From contig JAFDZY010000028.1 in NCBI GenBank assembly GCA_018266685.1, positions 1 to 42,747 of the forward strand: a stretch of DNA of 42,747 nucleotides. Reading direction: 5' to 3'. A program made the position numbers and the translations under genes. This document shows positions 25,459 through 33,442 of the stretch, in pieces; position 1 is the first letter of the stretch, and the number at the start of each line of letters is the position of its first letter. The notes beneath the pieces are model-generated. The model saw only the letters and a list, made by a program, of their open reading frames with translations. It was not told the origin of the DNA and did no database searches. The stretch is from Bacteroidota bacterium. Lineage in GTDB: Bacteria; Bacteroidota; Bacteroidia; Flavobacteriales_F; PHOS-HE28.

Positions 25459-28074
25459 ATGCCTTCCTCCCGCGAGATCCGCCAAGCTTTCCTCGACCAT
25501 TTCGCACAGCGCGGCCATGCCATCGTGCCCAGCGCACCCATGGTCGTGAAGGACGATCCCACGCTCATGTTCACCAACGCGGGGATGAACCAGTTCAAGG
25601 ACCTCTTCCTGGGGAACAGACCGGTAACGCAACCCCGCATCGCGGACACGCAGAAGTGCCTGCGCGTCTCCGGCAAGCACAACGACCTGGAGGAAGTGGG
25701 GATCGACACGTACCACCATACGATGTTCGAGATGCTGGGCAACTGGAGCTTCGGCGATTATTTCAAGAAGGAGGCCATCCAGTGGGCGTGGGAATTACTG
25801 GTGGACACTTACAAGATCCCGAAGGAGAACATTTACGTGACCTACTTCGGCGGAGACGAGGCGGACAAGCTGGAAGCCGACGTTGAGACACGCGACCTCT
25901 GGCTGCAATACTTGCCCGCAGAACGCGTGCTGCCCTTTGGCCGCAAGGACAATTTCTGGGAGATGGGCGACACCGGCCCGTGCGGCCCCTGCACGGAGAT
26001 CCACGTGGACATCCGCACGTCGGCGGAACGCGCCAAGGCACCGGGCCGCGACTTTGTGAACAACGACCACCCGCAGGTGATCGAGATCTGGAACAACGTG
26101 TTCATGCAGTTTGAGCGCAAGGCTGACGGCAGCCTGCACCCGCTGCCCGCCAAACATGTGGACACCGGCATGGGCTTCGAACGCCTGTGCATGGTGCTGC
26201 AAGGCAAACAGAGCAACTACGACACCGACGTGTTCCAGCCGCTGATCCAGGCACTGGCCAAGGCCTGCGGAAAGACGTATGGCCAGGAGACCAAGGCCGA
26301 CATCGCCATGCGCGTGGTGGCGGACCACCTGCGCGCCATTGCCTTCGCCATCACGGACGGGCAGCTGCCCAGCAACACCGGTGCCGGTTATGTGATCCGC
26401 CGGATCCTGCGCCGCGCGGTGCGCTACGGGTACAGCTTCCTCGGCCTGAACGAACCCTTCATCCACGCATTGGTGGCCGTGTTGGTGGCGCAGATGGGTG
26501 ATCAATTTCCGGAGTTGCGGAAGCAGCAGCAATTGATCGCGAGCGTGGTCCTGGAAGAGGAGAAGGCGTTTCTGCGCACGTTGGAATTGGGCACCAAGCG
26601 CCTGGAACAATTGGTGGCCGAAAGCCAAGGCACCTTGGACGGGGCCAAAGCGTTTGAACTCTTCGACACTTTCGGCTTCCCCATCGACCTCACCCAACTA
26701 ATGGCCCGCGAACACGGCATGGACGTGGACATGCCGGGCTTTGAGCGCGAACTCGCCAAGCAGAAGGACCGCTCACGCGCGGCCACGGCCATCACGGCGG
26801 GCGACTGGACCGTACCGGTGGATGCCGGGATGGCCCAGGGCACCGCGGAATTCGTTGGCTATGACACACTGGAAGCTGAAGCCCGCATCCTGCGCTGGCG
26901 GAAGGTGAAGGACAAGAGCGGCGACCATTTCCAGGTGGTGCTGGACCGCACGCCGTTCTATGCCGAAGGTGGGGGGCAGGTGGGCGATCAGGGCTGGTTG
27001 GAACAGGATGGTGTGCAAGTGCCCGTGCTGGACACCCGCCGCGAGAACCAACTGATCGTTCACCTCTGCAAAGCGCTGCCGCCCCGGCCCGATGCTCCGC
27101 TGAAAGCCCGCGTGGACGGCCACCGGCGCAAGCTCACGCGCCGCAACCACAGCGCCACGCACCTGTTGCACCACGCCTTGCGCCACGTGCTGGGCACCCA
27201 CGTGGAGCAGAAGGGCTCATTGGTGGCGCCGGACCGGCTGCGCTTCGACATCTCGCACTTTGCCAAGATCACCCCGGAGGAATTGGCCCGCGTGGAAGCG
27301 GAAGTGAAAGCAGCCGTGCAGGCCGACATTCCCTTGGAAGAATTCCGTGACACGCCGATCGGCGAGGCCCGTGCCATGGGCGCGATGGCCTTGTTCGGCG
27401 AGAAGTACGGCGAGCGGGTGCGTGTGATCAAGTTCGGCGACAGCGTGGAGCTTTGCGGCGGCACGCATGCCCCGCGCACGGGCGAGATCGGCCCGGTGCG
27501 GATCGTGTACGAAGGGGCGCTGGCCGCAGGCATCCGCCGCATCGAAGCCATCACCAGTGAAGCCGCCGAGCAGTACGTGCAGGAACGCTTGGATACGCTG
27601 GAAGCCTTGCAGGGCCTGCTGAAACATCCGGCCGACCTCACCGCTGCGGTAAAGCACCTGCTGGAACAGAATGCCACCTTGACCAAGGAATTGGAGAAGG
27701 CCGCGCACGAGCGTGTGGCGCGCCTGCAGGAAACCATTCTGTCCAACGCAAAAGCCGTAGGTGGCATGCGTGTGGTGGCGGAAGAGGTGGACTTGGACGC
27801 CAACGGCATGCGCGACCTCGCCTTCCGCCTCAAGGATGCCAACCCTGACCTGTTGCTGGTATTGGGCGCACGCCAAGGAGACAAAGCCCTGCTGGCCGTG
27901 ATGGCCGGAGCGGAGGTGATCGCCAAGGGCCATGCAGCCCCGCAGGTGATCAAGGCACTCGCCGCCGAGATCAAAGGCGGCGGCGGTGGGCAACCGTTCT
28001 ACGCCACCGCAGGAGGCAAGGACCCTAACGGCTTGCCCCAAGCGCTGAAGAAAGCAAGTGCGCTGTTAGGCTAA
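25459..28074 (+). CDS. alaS: alanyl-tRNA synthetase
   Basis: The enzyme is 871 residues, full length. The class II catalytic domain starts SSREIRQAFLDHFAQRGH and contains the VSGKHNDLEEVGID, HHTMFEMLGNWSFGDYFK and GAGYVIRRILRRAVRYG blocks. The editing domain has the zinc ligands in HSATHLLHH (from H564) and CGGTH (C666, H670). The C-Ala domain ends with the Gly-rich KGGGGGQPFYATAGG. It charges tRNA-Ala and clears mischarged Ser/Gly. The frame is open 61 codons further upstream through intergenic repeats; the ATG at 25459 matches the family start. Its last nine bases overlap the convergent DUF5684 gene. Confidence 0.97.
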   Translation: MPSSREIRQAFLDHFAQRGHAIVPSAPMVVKDDPTLMFTNAGMNQFKDLFLGNRPVTQPRIADTQKCLRVSGKHNDLEEVGIDTYHHTMFEMLGNWSFGDYFKKEAIQWAWELLVDTYKIPKENIYVTYFGGDEADKLEADVETRDLWLQYLPAERVLPFGRKDNFWEMGDTGPCGPCTEIHVDIRTSAERAKAPGRDFVNNDHPQVIEIWNNVFMQFERKADGSLHPLPAKHVDTGMGFERLCMVLQGKQSNYDTDVFQPLIQALAKACGKTYGQETKADIAMRVVADHLRAIAFAITDGQLPSNTGAGYVIRRILRRAVRYGYSFLGLNEPFIHALVAVLVAQMGDQFPELRKQQQLIASVVLEEEKAFLRTLELGTKRLEQLVAESQGTLDGAKAFELFDTFGFPIDLTQLMAREHGMDVDMPGFERELAKQKDRSRAATAITAGDWTVPVDAGMAQGTAEFVGYDTLEAEARILRWRKVKDKSGDHFQVVLDRTPFYAEGGGQVGDQGWLEQDGVQVPVLDTRRENQLIVHLCKALPPRPDAPLKARVDGHRRKLTRRNHSATHLLHHALRHVLGTHVEQKGSLVAPDRLRFDISHFAKITPEELARVEAEVKAAVQADIPLEEFRDTPIGEARAMGAMALFGEKYGERVRVIKFGDSVELCGGTHAPRTGEIGPVRIVYEGALAAGIRRIEAITSEAAEQYVQERLDTLEALQGLLKHPADLTAAVKHLLEQNATLTKELEKAAHERVARLQETILSNAKAVGGMRVVAEEVDLDANGMRDLAFRLKDANPDLLLVLGARQGDKALLAVMAGAEVIAKGHAAPQVIKALAAEIKGGGGGQPFYATAGGKDPNGLPQALKKASALLG

Positions 28075-28509
28075 GCTGGGGCTGTGGCCTGATGCCGGGG
28101 TGGTGCCCAGGTCAGGATTCCCATAGGCAGGCCCCACGTACTCCGTGTCGTAGCTCATGCCCAAGTTGAAGATATACAGGCCATTGAGCAGGATCACCAG
28201 CACGTAATCCAGCACGGTGCGCTTGCCGAAACTCTGGCACAGCTCGATCCACACTTTGGGCACCAAGTACAGCTGGCCATATACGGGCACCAGGAAAAGG
28301 AGGATATGCCATGCGGGCCGCCCGATGATCTTCATGAACACCAGCATGTTCCAGAAGGGGACAATGGCCGCCACGCCGGGCTGGTCCGCCTTTTCGTACA
28401 ACCGCCAAAAGGCAACGGCGGAGAGTACGAACATGAAGCCGAGGATGTAGAACATGCTGTCCCCGAAGTGGTTGTACAGGGATTGGTAGAAATGGTTCAG
28501 GATGGTCAT
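28066..28509 (-). CDS. DUF5684-type small membrane protein
   Basis: The product is 147 residues with about four hydrophobic segments (MFYILGFMFVLSAVAFW, PFWNMLVFMKIIG, ILLFLVPVYGQLYLV, YVLVILLNGLYIFNLGM). The pattern 'AIVPFWNMLVFMKIIGRPAW ... VPVYG' is characteristic of DUF5684 proteins of unknown function. The C-terminal tail is soluble and Gly/Pro-rich. An ATG at 28509 directly precedes the first amphipathic helix; upstream in-frame codons are not hydrophobic. The stop lies inside the end of alaS (9-base tail-to-tail overlap). Confidence 0.8.
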   Translation of the reverse strand: MTILNHFYQSLYNHFGDSMFYILGFMFVLSAVAFWRLYEKADQPGVAAIVPFWNMLVFMKIIGRPAWHILLFLVPVYGQLYLVPKVWIELCQSFGKRTVLDYVLVILLNGLYIFNLGMSYDTEYVGPAYGNPDLGTTPASGHSPSLA

Positions 28510-28666
28510 TGCAGTCGTTTTTTGGTTCCCCCCCATTGGATCGGGCTTGCCGTCCATGGTTGAGACGGCTCCGGATGCCATGGGTTGCCTCAAAGGGCAG
28601 CCAAAAGCCTGTAAGTAATGTTAACCGGCCGTTGTTCAGAATGCATATCCCGGCTTCCGGCAGCGG

Positions 28667-29833
28667 TCAATTCCCTGCAAACCGCTTCACGTCTGCATCG
28701 CTGATCTCCGGTCCGCCCAGGATCACCAAGCGTTCCACCACATTGCGCAATTCGCGCACATTTCCGGTCCAAGGCAACTTTTGCAGCTCCTGCACGGCTT
28801 TTGCGCTGATCTTTTTCGGGGCGGTGCCCTGTTCGGAGCACACCAACCGGATGAAATGCTCCACCAGTTCGGGAATGTCCTCCTTCCGGTCCCGCAGGTC
28901 CGGCACATGGATGGGGATCACGCTCAGGCGGTGGAACAGGTCCTCCCGGAACCGCCCTTCGGCAATTTCCTTGCGCAGGTCCTTGTTGGTGGCGGCAATC
29001 ACGCGGGGGTTCACCTTGATCTCCTTGTCGCCGCCCACGCGGGTGATGCGGTTTTCCTGCAAGGCGCGCAGCACCTTGGCTTGTGCCGCCAGGCTCATGT
29101 CGCCGATTTCGTCCAGGAACAGCGTTCCGCCGTCGGCCAGTTCGAATTTCCCCTTGCGCTGTGCGATCGCACTGGTGAAGGCCCCCTTCTCATGTCCAAA
29201 AAGCTCGCTTTCGATCAATTCCCCCGGAATTGCCGCACAGTTCACTTCGATGAACGGACCGGACCTCCGGGGGCTTTTTTCGTGCAGCATGCGGGCCACG
29301 CCCTCCTTGCCAACCCCGTTGCCCCCGGTGATCAACACGCGGGCATCGCTGGGGCCCACTTTTTCCACCATTTCGCGGATGGCCTCCAGGGCCTTGCCCG
29401 AGCCCACCATGTTGCCCTCGGCCTTGGTTTTTTGCACCTTCTGGCGCAGCACTTTTGTTTCCTGTACCAGGGAGCCGCGTTCCAATGCGTTCCGCAGGGT
29501 CACTAAGATCCTGTTCAGGTCCGGTGGTTTTTGGATGAAGTCGAAGGCCCCCTTCTTGATGGCCTCCACGGCAGTGTCAATGGTGCCATGGCCGCTGATC
29601 ATGATCATGGGGATGGAGTCGTCGTGCGCCATCAGTCGCTCCAGGACCTCCATGCCGTCCATCTTGGGCATCTTGATGTCGCAGAGCACCACGTCAAAGC
29701 CGCCTTTCTTGGCCTTTTCCAGCCCGGAGGCACCATCCTCCGCTTCTTCCACTTTGTGCTTTTCGTGCTCCAGAATGTCGCGGAGCGCCGTGCGGATCGC
29801 TTTTTCGTCGTCGATGATCAAGATCTTGGCCAT
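28667..29833 (-). CDS. NtrC-type response regulator without DNA-binding domain
   Basis: The product is 388 residues. The receiver domain (1-120) has acidic residues D8/D9, the phospho-acceptor D52 (VVLCDIKMPKMDG) and K102. An AAA+ domain (about 140-370) carries Walker A GGNGVGKE (170-177), Walker B GGTLFLDE (235-242), the loop that contacts sigma-54 as GAFTSA (217-222; canonical GAFTGA), and arginine-finger region FREDLFHRLSVIP. After the WTGNVRELRNVVERL helix the protein ends at AGN, so the Fis-type DNA-binding helix-turn-helix of typical NtrC proteins is missing. It may act from solution or be targeted by a partner. No cognate kinase gene is visible. A CATCTTTG box sits four bases before the ATG. 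Confidence 0.93.
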   Translation of the reverse strand: MAKILIIDDEKAIRTALRDILEHEKHKVEEAEDGASGLEKAKKGGFDVVLCDIKMPKMDGMEVLERLMAHDDSIPMIMISGHGTIDTAVEAIKKGAFDFIQKPPDLNRILVTLRNALERGSLVQETKVLRQKVQKTKAEGNMVGSGKALEAIREMVEKVGPSDARVLITGGNGVGKEGVARMLHEKSPRRSGPFIEVNCAAIPGELIESELFGHEKGAFTSAIAQRKGKFELADGGTLFLDEIGDMSLAAQAKVLRALQENRITRVGGDKEIKVNPRVIAATNKDLRKEIAEGRFREDLFHRLSVIPIHVPDLRDRKEDIPELVEHFIRLVCSEQGTAPKKISAKAVQELQKLPWTGNVRELRNVVERLVILGGPEISDADVKRFAGN

Positions 29834-29837
29834 GTGG

Positions 29838-29845
29838 CAAAGATG
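29838..29845 (-). promoter_or_regulatory. -7-like box CATCTTTG of the response-regulator gene
   Basis: One mismatch from TAnnTTTG; four bases before the start codon. Confidence 0.5.
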
Positions 29846-29863
29846 GGGCGAAGCGGCGGCCCG

Positions 29864-31093
29864 CTATTTGGCGGCATCCGCAATTTGTGCTGGCTGCTGG
29901 TGCGTGCGCAATCGCGGCAACAAACCGGCGATCAAGCCGAGCAAAGGCAGGAAGGCACACACTTGGAACACGAAATTGATGCTGGTATGGTCCGCCAGCG
30001 TGCCCAGCAGTGCCGAGCCGATGCCTGCCATGCCGAAGGCAAAGCCATAAAACAATCCGCTCACCATGCCCAGCTTGCCCGGCACCAGCTCCTGTGCATA
30101 CACCACGATGGCCGAAAAGGCAGACGAGATCACCAGTGCGATTATGGCCGCCAGGATACCGGTCCAAGCCAGGCCTGCATGCGGAAGCATCAGTGTGAAC
30201 GGCGCGGAGCCAAGGATGGAGAACCAGATGACGTACTTGCGCCCGTACCGGTCGCCGATGGGGCCGCCGAGGTAAGTTCCCAATGCTGCCGCCAGCAGGA
30301 AGATGAACAGGTGGATCTGGGCATCCTGCACGGAAAGCCCGAAGCGGCCCATCAGGTAGAAGGTGTAGTAGCTGCCCATGCTGGCCAGGTAGAATTGCTT
30401 GGAGAAAACAAGCACCAGCAGGATCACGATGGAACGGCGCACGGTGGCGCGGGATATGTTGTGCGGAACCGCAGGTTTGGCGGGTCGCCGTGCGCGGATG
30501 GCCGAAGTGCGTTTGTACCACTTGCCCACGCGCTGCAGCACAATGATCCCGATGAGCGGGATTACGGCAAACCAGCCCAGGCTATGGAGGCCGAAGGGAA
30601 CTACGATCAGGGCCGCCAGCAAGGGGCCGAGCGAGGAACCAAAGGTTCCGCCCAGTTGGAACACGCTTTGGGCCAGGCCGCGCTTCCCTCCGGAGGCCGC
30701 ATGGGCGATGCGCGAGGACTCGGGATGGAAAATGGAGGACCCCATGCCCACAAGCATTACCGCCAGCAGGATGGCCGTAAAGCTGTTTGCGCGCCAGAGG
30801 GCAAGGATTCCAGCCATGGTGAAGCACATGCCCACCATCAGGGAGTAGGACTGGGGCCGCTTGTCGGTATACCGGCCCACAAAAGGTTGCAGGATGGACG
30901 CGGTCATCTGGAAGCACAGGGTGATCAGGCCCACTTGGGTGAAGTTCAGCCCGAACTTGTCCTTCACGATGGGATAGATCGCCGGGATCAGTGATTGCAC
31001 AATGTCGTTCAACATGTGCGACGCGCTGATGGCCACCAGCACGGAGATCACCGTGCGCTGTGCAAAAGCGGAAGAGGAGGAGCCTCCGTTCAT
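29864..31093 (-). CDS. MFS transporter, fosmidomycin-resistance (Fsr)-like
   Basis: The product is 409 residues with about 12 hydrophobic segments. The first helix region reads SASHMLNDIVQSLIPAIYPI, the signature of the Fsr subfamily, followed by the MFS loop GRYTDKRPQ and, after the central loop, GGPIGDRYGRKYV. Members export fosmidomycin or other small compounds by proton antiport; the natural substrate here is unknown. The ATG at 31093 fits the charged N-terminus; a TATTTTCG box (31102-31109) lies eight bases upstream. It is followed by the response regulator, which has its own box. Confidence 0.92.
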   Translation of the reverse strand: MNGGSSSSAFAQRTVISVLVAISASHMLNDIVQSLIPAIYPIVKDKFGLNFTQVGLITLCFQMTASILQPFVGRYTDKRPQSYSLMVGMCFTMAGILALWRANSFTAILLAVMLVGMGSSIFHPESSRIAHAASGGKRGLAQSVFQLGGTFGSSLGPLLAALIVVPFGLHSLGWFAVIPLIGIIVLQRVGKWYKRTSAIRARRPAKPAVPHNISRATVRRSIVILLVLVFSKQFYLASMGSYYTFYLMGRFGLSVQDAQIHLFIFLLAAALGTYLGGPIGDRYGRKYVIWFSILGSAPFTLMLPHAGLAWTGILAAIIALVISSAFSAIVVYAQELVPGKLGMVSGLFYGFAFGMAGIGSALLGTLADHTSINFVFQVCAFLPLLGLIAGLLPRLRTHQQPAQIADAAK

Positions 31094-31101
31094 ACGGGCG
31101 G

Positions 31102-31109
31102 CGAAAATA
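31102..31109 (-). promoter_or_regulatory. -7 box TATTTTCG of the MFS gene
   Basis: The TTCG variant of TAnnTTTG, eight bases before the ATG and just downstream of the terminator of the preceding gene. Confidence 0.5.
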
Positions 31110-31130
31110 CTTCGGCGGTTATGGCCGGGC

Positions 31131-31170
31131 CGCAAAAGGAAAAAGGCCGACCGCTTGCGCGGTCAGCCTT
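31131..31170 (-). terminator. rho-independent terminator of the small secreted-protein gene
   Basis: On the minus strand the stem AAGGC-GACCGC pairs with GCGGTC-GCCTT around a four-base loop, with one internal mismatch. It is followed by TTTTTCCTTTTG. It starts 22 bases after the stop at 31193. Confidence 0.85.
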
Positions 31171-31192
31171 CTTCCCTTGTTTGCTGCCCCGA

Positions 31193-31480
31193 TCACCTCA
31201 CCGGATTAGCCTTTTTGGTTTCCTTTTTCTCCGCCTCCTTGTGGGTGGCGGGCGTGGCCTTCATTTCGCCTTTATGCTCCTCATGCGTCTTTGCCTTGGT
31301 GGCAACATGGCCCTTGTTTTCCTTGGGCTCTTCTTTCTTGATGGTGTGCTCCGGCTTGGCCTCGGCCTTTTTCTTGGTGGCCGGCTGCTGTGTTGCCGGA
31401 GTTTGCGGAGTGCCTGCAATAGCGGCGGTGGCAGTGAGCATGCTTGCTCCAAGTGCGGCGGCGATCAACAAGGTTTTCAT
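31193..31480 (-). CDS. small secreted Lys/Glu/Thr/His-rich protein
   Basis: The product is 95 residues: a signal peptide (MKTLLIAAALGASMLTATA, cleaved near AIAG) followed by a low-complexity, highly charged, probably disordered chain (TKKKAEAKPEHTIKKEEPKE, HEEHKGEMKATPATHKEAEK). No family is recognised; His and Glu could bind metal ions but this is a guess. The gene is transcribed alone, closed by a clear terminator. The frame is open 38 codons upstream without signal-like sequence, so the ATG at 31480 is used. Confidence 0.75.
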   Translation of the reverse strand: MKTLLIAAALGASMLTATAAIAGTPQTPATQQPATKKKAEAKPEHTIKKEEPKENKGHVATKAKTHEEHKGEMKATPATHKEAEKKETKKANPVR

Positions 31481-31923
31481 CTTGAAAAGCTGCGAATGTT
31501 TTTTTTTGGGCAACGGCAACAGCCGAAGCCGTTTCGCACCGAAATTTTCAGTTGCCGGAAAGCCGATGTGCGGACCATGTGGATCTTTTAACACTGGTTC
31601 ACGGGCGTATGGGGTAACAGCAGGGCTATCGCTACTTAATGCTGCGCCTGGCGGCGCTTATCCAATACTTGGGCGAACCACGGACCTGCCGGCGGGCAGG
31701 CGGGTCCACACCGATGGACACGGATCGCGAGCCTCTCCAGGTATTGGACGCAAAGCCGTGGCCCACTTCCTGCATCGCGCATTTATCCGTGTTCATCGGT
31801 GTTCATCCGTGGTTGAGAATTCGGGAAAGTCGCGACCGCAGGGCGCGCAAGAGGCAGTAGCCCTGGGGATAACAGGTCTGGTTTGTCGATCCTGTTAGCT
31901 TAGCGGCCAACCGGAACCCCAAC
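31481..31923. other. intergenic region before the amino-acid permease
   Basis: A composite palindromic element (copy B) occupies 31644-31866. The stretch 31481-31643 shows nothing I can name. A TAGCTTAG sequence near 31900 is a weak -7 candidate for the permease. Confidence 0.6.
31644..31866. repeat. composite palindromic intergenic element, copy B
   Basis: Same order as copy A: the hairpin GCGCC-TGGC-GGCGC (31644-31657); a left arm AACCACGGA...CACACCGATGGACACGGAT interrupted after CGGA by a CCTGCCGGCGGGCAGG hairpin (31685-31700); a longer spacer; an intact 30-base inverted arm (31785-31814) differing from the copy A consensus at three positions; CGCGACCGCAGGGCGCG (31831-31847); and AGCCCTGG at the end. 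Confidence 0.85.
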
Positions 31924-33342
31924 ATGAGCGACCACCATCACCGAAAACCGTTGGACACCTTGTTGACGGAAGCTGCGGACCAAGGCGAAGGCACGTTGGT
32001 GCGCAGGTTGGGCGCAGGCAGCTTGGTAGCCTTGGGAATTGGTGCCATCATCGGGGCGGGCCTGTTCTCGCTTACCGGTGTTGTGGCGGCGGAGCACGCA
32101 GGCCCCGCAGTCACGCTGTCGTTCATCATCAGCGCCATTGGCTGTGCCTTTGCAGGCCTTTGCTATGCCGAGTTCGCCAGCATGATCCCCATTGCCGGCA
32201 GTGCCTATACGTACAGCTATGCCACCATGGGCCGTATTTGGGCATGGATCATTGGTTGGGACTTGGTGCTGGAGTATGCCGTTGGGGCTGCCATGGTATC
32301 CATCTCCTGGAGCCAATACCTGAACAAATTGCTGCAGATGCACGGCATGCACATCCCCACCGCGCTGATGGCCGGGCCGTTTGAAGGGGGCATCATCAAC
32401 CTCCCCGCCGTGTTCATTGTGGTGTGCATGTCGCTGCTGTTGGCCCGCGGAACGCGTGAAAGTGCTGGGGTCAACGCTGTGATCGTAGTGCTGAAAGTGG
32501 CCGTTGTCCTGTTGTTCATCGCCTTGGGCTGGTCCTACATCAACCCGGCGAACCTCACACCGTACATTCCGGAGAACACCGGAACCTTCGGGCACTTCGG
32601 GTGGAGCGGCGTGCTTCAGGGTGCGGGCATCATCTTCTTTGCCTACATCGGTTTCGATGCGGTGAGCACCGCTGCCCAGGAAGCCAGGAACCCGGCGCGC
32701 AACATGCCCATCGGCATTCTCGGGTCCCTGTTGATCTGCACCGTACTGTACGTTTTGTTCGGGCACGTCATGACCGGTTTGGCTCCTTACACGGAGTTCG
32801 GCGGAACGCATGATAAGCTGGCCCCTGTGGCCACGGCCATTGCACACACGCCGTATGTGTGGCTGCAACAGGGCGTGATCATCGCCATCCTCGCGGGTTA
32901 TTCGTCCGTGATCCTGGTGATGCTGCTGGGCCAGAGCCGGGTGTTTTACAGCATGAGCCACGACGGATTGTTGCCCAAGGTGTTCAGCGATGTGCACCCC
33001 AAATACCGCACGCCGTTCAAGAGCAACATGCTTTTCATGGTGTTCGTAAGCTTGTTCGCAGCCTTGGTGCCGGGAAAGGTGGTGGGGGAGATGACCAGCA
33101 TCGGAACCCTCTTGGCGTTCATCCTTGTAAGCATCGGGGTGATGATCATGCGCCGGAAGATGCCGGATGCCCCGCGTGCCTTCCGTACGCCCCTGGTGCC
33201 TTTGGTGCCCATCCTTGGCGTAGTGGTTTGCGGTGCCATGATGGCCGCCCTGCCGTGGGATACCTGGCTGCGCTTGGTGGTCTGGCTGGCCATCGGGATG
33301 TGGGTGTACTTCCGCTACAGCGTGAAGCATAGCAAGTATTAA
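31924..33342 (+). CDS. APC-family amino-acid permease (cationic amino-acid transporter type)
   Basis: The product is 472 residues with about 12 transmembrane helices. The first helix carries the unwound substrate site LGIGAIIGAGLFSLTG. Other family segments are CYAEFASMIPIAGSAYTYSYA, FFAYIGFDAVSTAAQEARNP and GQSRVFYSMSHDGLLP, all typical of the CAT/YfnA branch of the APC superfamily. Inner-membrane import of amino acids, possibly cationic, is expected; the exact substrate is uncertain. It is monocistronic by spacing (100 bases to the next gene), with the palindromic element directly upstream. Confidence 0.93.
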   Translation: MSDHHHRKPLDTLLTEAADQGEGTLVRRLGAGSLVALGIGAIIGAGLFSLTGVVAAEHAGPAVTLSFIISAIGCAFAGLCYAEFASMIPIAGSAYTYSYATMGRIWAWIIGWDLVLEYAVGAAMVSISWSQYLNKLLQMHGMHIPTALMAGPFEGGIINLPAVFIVVCMSLLLARGTRESAGVNAVIVVLKVAVVLLFIALGWSYINPANLTPYIPENTGTFGHFGWSGVLQGAGIIFFAYIGFDAVSTAAQEARNPARNMPIGILGSLLICTVLYVLFGHVMTGLAPYTEFGGTHDKLAPVATAIAHTPYVWLQQGVIIAILAGYSSVILVMLLGQSRVFYSMSHDGLLPKVFSDVHPKYRTPFKSNMLFMVFVSLFAALVPGKVVGEMTSIGTLLAFILVSIGVMIMRRKMPDAPRAFRTPLVPLVPILGVVVCGAMMAALPWDTWLRLVVWLAIGMWVYFRYSVKHSKY

Positions 33343-33442
33343 ACGCACCAGGAGCTTCTGCCAGGGGGATATAAAAATTTCGTGAACTGTTGGACATGCG
33401 CCCTTGAATGCACCAACTTCGTGCATCCAAAACTGTACACCG

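Noticed and set aside
28684..28735. Possible Fis-type helix-turn-helix at the C-terminus of the response regulator
   Set aside because: After NVRELRNVVERL only about 20 residues remain; too short for the three-helix Fis domain.
28509..30050. Ser/Arg-rich plus-strand open frame opposite the response regulator
   Set aside because: Antisense shadow; the AAA+ and receiver motifs fix the minus-strand gene.
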